Assembly (NCBI GenBank): GCA_025356185.1
Contig: JANXUN010000138.1
Span: 1 to 9,053, forward strand
Source: Gemmatimonadaceae bacterium
GTDB lineage: Bacteria > Gemmatimonadota > Gemmatimonadetes > Gemmatimonadales > Gemmatimonadaceae
Direction of reading: 5' to 3'
DNA: 9,053 bases
Shown: one piece after another, positions 5,918 through 9,053 of the stretch
Position numbering within the stretch: position 1 is the stretch's first letter
Layout of the letters: each line of letters begins with the position of its first letter
Notes under the pieces: model-generated
The model's database searches: none
What the model saw: only the letters and a program-made list of their open reading frames with translations
Told to the model about the DNA's origin: nothing
Translations under genes and position numbers: made by a program

Positions 5918-6823
5918 ATGTCGATCCGACCGGTTAAGCGCATTGTGCAAGCTCAAGCCACCACCGAAGGCGCGGGGGTACACCTGCACCGCGCCTTTGG
6001 GTTTGGCAACACCAGCGAGACCGATCCGTTTTTGCTGTTCGATGATTTTCGCAATGATGTGCCCGCGCACTACAAGAAGGGGTTCCCGTGGCATCCGCAT
6101 CGCGGCATTGAGACCATTACGTACGTGCTCGCCGGCAACGTCGAGCATGCCGACAGCTTGGGCAATCGCGGCACCTTAGGCGCGGGCGATGTGCAATGGA
6201 TGACTGCGGGCAGCGGCATCGTGCACCATGAAATGCCAACGGGTTCACCCGATGGACGCATGCACGGTTTTCAGCTGTGGGCCAACTTGCCGTCGTCACT
6301 CAAGATGACCAACCCGCGTTATCAAGACGTAAAGTCGGACGCGATCGCGGAAATCATCGACGATGACGGCACGAAGGTGCGCGTGGTGTGCGGTGAGTTT
6401 TGGGGAAAGCGCGGACCCGTGGACGGCATCGCCGCCGACCCGGTGTATCTCGACGTCACGGTGCCCGCGGGCGTGCGCAAATCGCTCCCCGTCGACGCGT
6501 ATCGCAGCACCTTCGCGTACATCTTTGAAGGCAGCGGCAACTTTCGGAACGCTTCAGAAAATCAAGGTGTTCTCACCGAACGCACCGCCGGCAACGACGA
6601 TGATCTCGTGCGCGATATGAGTGGCAACCGCTCACTGGTGTTGTTCGACAGCGGTGATGAAGTTGTAGTGCGCGCCGGTCCAAACGGCATTCGCTTTTTG
6701 CTGGTCTCTGGCGCGCCGATCAAAGAGCCGGTCGCATGGCACGGACCGATCGTGATGAATACGCAGACGGAAATTCGGCAAGCGTTGCAGGACTTACAGC
6801 AGGGCACGTTCATCAAACACTGA
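5918..6823 (+). CDS. Pirin family protein (cupin metalloprotein)
   Basis: This encodes a 301-residue bicupin of the pirin family, close to the usual length. The N-terminal cupin carries the pirin signature HPHRGIETITYVLAG and then QWMTAGSGIVHHEMP. By alignment with characterised pirins the metal ligands should be His59, His61, His103 and Glu105, and all four are present. The C-terminal half (from ~residue 185) fits the Pirin_C cupin, with a glycine-rich turn (FEGSGNF). Bacterial pirins are variously reported as quercetin 2,3-dioxygenases or as redox- and metal-responsive modulators; the sequence does not decide between these. The protein is cytoplasmic, with no signal peptide. The ATG follows GAGG by 5 nt. 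It starts 48 nt after the kinase stop, behind its own AT-rich candidate promoter, so it is probably transcribed independently. Confidence 0.93.
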   Translation: MSIRPVKRIVQAQATTEGAGVHLHRAFGFGNTSETDPFLLFDDFRNDVPAHYKKGFPWHPHRGIETITYVLAGNVEHADSLGNRGTLGAGDVQWMTAGSGIVHHEMPTGSPDGRMHGFQLWANLPSSLKMTNPRYQDVKSDAIAEIIDDDGTKVRVVCGEFWGKRGPVDGIAADPVYLDVTVPAGVRKSLPVDAYRSTFAYIFEGSGNFRNASENQGVLTERTAGNDDDLVRDMSGNRSLVLFDSGDEVVVRAGPNGIRFLLVSGAPIKEPVAWHGPIVMNTQTEIRQALQDLQQGTFIKH

Positions 6824-6833
6824 CCACATCGAC

Positions 6834-6881
6834 AGTGTGAGAGAACGTCGCTCATCATTTTAGACGACTTTCTCTCACACT
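6834..6881 (+). promoter_or_regulatory. Hairpin abutting the DUF481 start codon
   Basis: AGTGTGAGAGAACGTCG (6834-6850) pairs with 6865-6881 at 16 of 17 positions across a 14-nt loop. The stem ends one base before the ATG at 6883. It begins 11 nt after the pirin stop and has no trailing T-run, so a simple terminator role is not obvious. No Shine-Dalgarno is visible for the next gene. It may be a translation-inhibiting leader stem, a pirin 3' stem with the next gene read from a leaderless mRNA, or a palindromic operator. Confidence 0.5.
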
Positions 6882-6882
6882 C

Positions 6883-7632
6883 ATGTCTATCCGCTCCACC
6901 GTCGCGCTGCTGTGCATATCCGCCGCGACACTCGGCGCACAAGCGGCGCCAGAAAAACCAAAAGTGCTGGAAGGCTCACTGTCGCTCGGCTTTTCCCGCA
7001 CGAGCGGCAACGCCAATGCCACGTCGACGAACATCACCAACAAGCTGAAATACACGCTGACCGGATGGGCAGTGAGTCAGGACTTGGTGTTCTTTTACGG
7101 CGAGGCGGAGAAAAAGGTCAATGCGAATTTTTGGAGCGGCGGCTTACGCGCCGAGCGTCGATTAACGCCACGCTTAGGTATGTACTTCGTCACGCGCTTC
7201 GATCGTAATGTGTTGCAAGGCATTGCGCGGCGTTTTGAAGAAGGTGTCGGTCTCGACTACAAAGTGATCGATGCGAAAGTCGACAAGTTCAACATCGCGT
7301 TGGGTGCGTCGGCGTTTCAGCAGACGCTGACGCCAGGATCATCGTCGTCGTTTAGCGGAAGCTTTCCGGCGGCACGTGCCGCGGGCGATTACAAGCACAT
7401 TTTCGGCGAGCATGCGTTTTTTCAGCAGACGGCCGAGTATCTGCCCAATGTACGCGAGACCAAGTCGTACTTGTTAAACACGGAGAGCGCGGTCGTCGCG
7501 CCGCTCATGAAAACGCTCGCGGTCAAGGTTGGCTACGTGGTGCGATTCAATTCGCAGCCGCCGATGCGGGATGGGGTGACGCTCAAAAAGACGGATACGT
7601 ATTTGTCGAGCGGGCTGACGTACAGCTTTTGA
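6883..7632 (+). CDS. DUF481 family outer-membrane beta-barrel protein
   Basis: This encodes a 249-residue predicted outer-membrane protein. Residues 1-21 form a Sec signal peptide with a likely cleavage after AQA (Ala21). The mature part is a series of alternating amphipathic strands typical of DUF481 (YdiY-like, 'salt-induced outer membrane protein') barrels. It includes SLSLGFSRTSGNANAT near the mature N-terminus, FWSGGLRAERRLTPRLGMYF and RRFEEGVGLDYKV. The chain ends in TYSF, and the terminal aromatic fits a BAM-recognised beta-signal. The function of the family is poorly known. The ATG at 6883 is fixed by the signal peptide, although no Shine-Dalgarno is present and a strong hairpin ends at 6881. 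The 59-nt gap after pirin is mostly filled by that hairpin. Confidence 0.85.
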   Translation: MSIRSTVALLCISAATLGAQAAPEKPKVLEGSLSLGFSRTSGNANATSTNITNKLKYTLTGWAVSQDLVFFYGEAEKKVNANFWSGGLRAERRLTPRLGMYFVTRFDRNVLQGIARRFEEGVGLDYKVIDAKVDKFNIALGASAFQQTLTPGSSSSFSGSFPAARAAGDYKHIFGEHAFFQQTAEYLPNVRETKSYLLNTESAVVAPLMKTLAVKVGYVVRFNSQPPMRDGVTLKKTDTYLSSGLTYSF

Positions 7633-7646
7633 ATTGGAGAAGATTT

Positions 7647-7778
7647 AGGTTTTGGGTTGTGGGTTCGGGTTTTGAGTTGTCAACGGTTTCGACGCGTGAA
7701 TAGCGCGAATTCGGCGAGCCACGATCTCGAGTAAGTCGCCGTTGACAACCCACAACTCAAACCCAAAACCCAGAACCT
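7647..7778. repeat. IR3: long palindrome of heptad repeats between convergent genes
   Basis: The left arm 7647-7686 and right arm 7739-7778 are inverted copies matching at 34 of 40 positions, around a 52-nt centre. Each arm is itself a degenerate 7-nt tandem: GTT occurs at 7649, 7656, 7663, 7669 and 7676, and AAC at 7747, 7754, 7760, 7767 and 7774. The left arm on the plus strand and the right arm on the minus strand carry runs of GGG separated by T-rich loops, so both strands have G-quadruplex potential. It fills the 174-nt gap between the DUF481 and DoxX stops, a natural place for a bidirectional terminator. Confidence 0.75.
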
Positions 7779-7780
7779 AG

Positions 7781-7801
7781 CAGTTCGCAGTTATCAGTTC
7801 C
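7781..7801. repeat. CAGTTNN heptad tandem beside IR3
   Basis: CAGTTCG, CAGTTAT and CAGTTCC start at 7781, 7788 and 7795, an exact 7-nt period. They continue the phase of the right arm of IR3 almost without a break and run to within 6 nt of the DoxX stop. The opposite strand reads AACTGNN, the same unit as at 4022-4042. Confidence 0.6.
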
Positions 7802-7806
7802 CGCCG

Positions 7807-8199
7807 TTAGCCGCGCACCGCCGCCCCGTACACCCACCATATCAACAGTGGCTGCAGCGGAAGCCGCAACCAAAGAATTGCCAGGTACAGCGTGCTCGAC
7901 TGCGCCGACGCGCGCGCCATCTGCAGCATGTTGATGTTGGCCGGATACACCGCGACCAGCAGTGCGATCAATCCGATGCCCGCAGCGCGCCGCGTCGGCG
8001 CGTACAGCACGCCGAGTGCGCCAGCAATCTCGGCGACGCCGCTTAAATAGGTCGCCATACGCGCATTGGCAATCCATGCTGGCACAATGCGGTCAAACCA
8101 CGCCGGAATAACAAAGTGTCCCGCGCCGGCAATGAGAAATAGTGCAGCGATGCCGAACGTGCTGGCGGTGTTAGACATTGCGTGACGCGAAATGTTCAT
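7807..8199 (-). CDS. DoxX-like small integral membrane protein
   Basis: From the ATG at 8199 this encodes 130 residues with four hydrophobic segments. These are FGIAALFLIAGAGHFVIP, a segment around YLSGVAEIAGALGVLY, AGIGLIALLVAVYPANINM, and a C-terminal one ending LLIWWVYG. The early G-x-x-H-F, the W-x-x-x-I-V-P-x-W stretch and YPANINM are typical of the DoxX/DoxX-like superfamily. These proteins sit in the inner membrane, and some are linked to thiol or redox stress, but no substrate is established. The start at 8199 is preferred because its ATG overlaps the hemolysin III stop as ATGA, which implies translational coupling. The ATG at 8178 (123 residues) is equally in frame and gives a more typical family N-terminus. 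Neither has a Shine-Dalgarno. Confidence 0.82.
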   Translation of the reverse strand: MNISRHAMSNTASTFGIAALFLIAGAGHFVIPAWFDRIVPAWIANARMATYLSGVAEIAGALGVLYAPTRRAAGIGLIALLVAVYPANINMLQMARASAQSSTLYLAILWLRLPLQPLLIWWVYGAAVRG

Positions 8200-8846
8200 G
8201 CGTGCGGCGACGAATACCAGAGCACGGCAAAGTAGTGACACACGCTGCCACCGAGCACGCACAGATGCCACACTGGGTGCGTCCACGCGCGTCGCTTGTC
8301 GATGTAAAACACCACGCCGCCGGTGTAGCACAGCCCGCCGGCCGCGAGCAACATCAGCCCCGCGTGCTCCATGTTCGCAATGAGCGGTTTGATCGCAATC
8401 ACGATCACCCATCCCATCAGTACATACACCACGGTGGACGCTTTGTGAAATGCGCCGCCACCAAAAAACAGTTTGAACGTGACGCCGAGTGCCGCGAGCG
8501 TCCACACGATGCCAAACAGCGTCCATCCCCATGTGCCGCGCAACACGCCAAGTGTGAACGGCGTGTAGGTACCGGCGATGAGCAAGTAAATGGCCGCGTG
8601 ATCGATGGTGCGCAGCCGTTGCTTGATGGTCGGATTCGGAATCGCGTGATAAAAGGTAGACGCGCCGTACAGCGCGATCAACGTCGCACCAAATACGGCC
8701 ATTCCGATCACGGTCGCGCGGTCGCCGCTCCGCATCGCCGACATCAGCAGAAACGGCATGCCGATCAGCGCCGCGACAAAGCCGATGCCATGTGTCGTGG
8801 CATTGGCGATTTCTTCGGCAATGGTAGCGACGCGTGTGTTGGTCAT
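8196..8846 (-). CDS. Hemolysin III / TrhA (PAQR) family membrane protein
   Basis: This encodes a 216-residue protein with about seven transmembrane helices, the normal size for bacterial PAQR proteins. Conserved elements are EEIANATTHGIG at residues 11-22, STFYH (Ser63-His67), IDHAAIY (Asp82-His83), TYTPF, and the C-terminal HPVWHLCVLGGSVCHY. By homology with PAQR receptors the zinc site is formed by His67, His190 and His194, all present, and Asp82 completes the usual acidic position. The family's enzymatic activity is proposed to be hydrolase/ceramidase-like. In bacteria TrhA has been linked to membrane lipid homeostasis, and the 'hemolysin' name is historical. It is the first gene of a two-gene minus-strand operon with DoxX. 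The ATG has no Shine-Dalgarno upstream, and the promoter must lie between IR4 and 8846. Confidence 0.92.
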   Translation of the reverse strand: MTNTRVATIAEEIANATTHGIGFVAALIGMPFLLMSAMRSGDRATVIGMAVFGATLIALYGASTFYHAIPNPTIKQRLRTIDHAAIYLLIAGTYTPFTLGVLRGTWGWTLFGIVWTLAALGVTFKLFFGGGAFHKASTVVYVLMGWVIVIAIKPLIANMEHAGLMLLAAGGLCYTGGVVFYIDKRRAWTHPVWHLCVLGGSVCHYFAVLWYSSPHA

Positions 8847-9053
8847 GCTTTTGAGTTGGCTGTGCGCGCTTGGGTAGAACTGTGCGTACGATTGCTCGTT
8901 AACTGACTACCACGGATTGGAATGGATCTGACGGATAAGAACAGATCAAACATGAATTGAATGGGTTTGATCCGTTTTTATGTTGTGCAAATCCGTTTAG
9001 ATCCGTGGTAGTCAGTTCCTGCAGTTGCCGTTCCGTCAGTTACTTCAATGCTC
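8847..9053. other. Upstream region of hemolysin III operon
   Basis: This region holds IR4 and, between 8847 and 8900, a short unstructured stretch that should contain the minus-strand promoter. I see no Shine-Dalgarno and no confident -35/-10 pair. No gene is visible from 9018 to the window end. Confidence 0.4.
8901..9017. repeat. IR4: 117-bp palindromic element with 17-bp perfect ends
   Basis: AACTGACTACCACGGAT at 8901-8917 is the exact reverse complement of 9001-9017. Inside, complementarity continues imperfectly to 8951 on the left and 8965 on the right, leaving a 13-nt loop. The arms have an internal period near 10 nt: GGAT at 8914, 8924 and 8933, then AGAT at 8943. ATCCG occurs at 8970, 8991 and 9001 on the other side. 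Direct target duplications are not evident at its edges. CAGTT copies at 9013, 9022 and 9037 continue beyond the right end. It lies upstream of the hemolysin III gene. A MITE-like element or a repeat-derived hairpin both fit. Confidence 0.7.

Noticed and set aside
8200..8532. N-terminal extension of the DoxX-like protein into the hemolysin III gene
   Set aside because: The extra residues are out-of-frame hemolysin III sequence, Arg-rich and without membrane character.
8178..8906. 242-residue plus-strand reading frame over the hemolysin III gene
   Set aside because: It is a shadow frame full of His/Arg/Gln with no domain. The minus strand encodes a clear PAQR protein with its zinc ligands.
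1..9053. Defence system, biosynthetic cluster, prophage, tRNA or rRNA
   Set aside because: No nuclease, methyltransferase, integrase, transposase, NRPS/PKS, phage structural gene or RNA-gene signature is seen on either strand. The genes are ordinary chromosomal envelope and regulatory functions.

Overview
The window is high-GC and densely coded. It most resembles a chromosomal segment of a Gemmatimonadota-type bacterium, probably from an environmental or metagenomic assembly. That is inferred from the mix of genes: a DUF5117/DUF4953-type zinc-metalloprotease lipoprotein, a small Ig-like lipoprotein, a PknB-like kinase with a non-PASTA tail, and a DUF481 barrel. No phylogenetic marker is present. 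Several genes (DUF481, hemolysin III, the kinase) have no recognisable Shine-Dalgarno.

Layout. 1-161 is non-coding and rich in short hairpins. 162-2753 (+) is a full-length metzincin-type metalloprotease lipoprotein. 2754-3140 holds a hairpin, a long imperfect inverted repeat (IR1) and an 11-bp perfect inverted repeat in the leader of the next gene. 3141-3854 (+) is a lipoprotein with two Big-1/invasin-like Ig folds. 3855-4092 holds IR2, a second copy of the IR1 family. 4093-5870 (+) is a Ser/Thr protein kinase whose reading frame is broken between the Gly-rich loop and the catalytic lysine, as a deletion of about 25 nt would cause. 5918-6823 (+) is a pirin. 6883-7632 (+) is a DUF481 outer-membrane barrel whose ATG directly abuts a 16/17-bp hairpin. 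7633-7806, between convergent genes, holds IR3, whose arms are degenerate 7-nt tandem repeats. 7807-8199 (-) is a DoxX-like membrane protein, translationally coupled (ATGA) to the hemolysin III/PAQR gene at 8196-8846 (-). 8847-9053 holds IR4, a 117-bp element with 17-bp perfect termini and a roughly 10-nt internal period.

How the genes relate. Most are envelope functions: two lipoproteins, an outer-membrane barrel and two inner-membrane proteins. They do not form one obvious pathway. The only convincing operon is hemolysin III-DoxX.

I see no convincing new defence or biosynthetic system. The most unusual signal is non-coding. The four largest structured gaps each carry a long imperfect palindrome with low-complexity, short-period arms, and two of these belong to one sequence family. 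The disrupted kinase and its unusual C-terminal tail are the main coding oddities.
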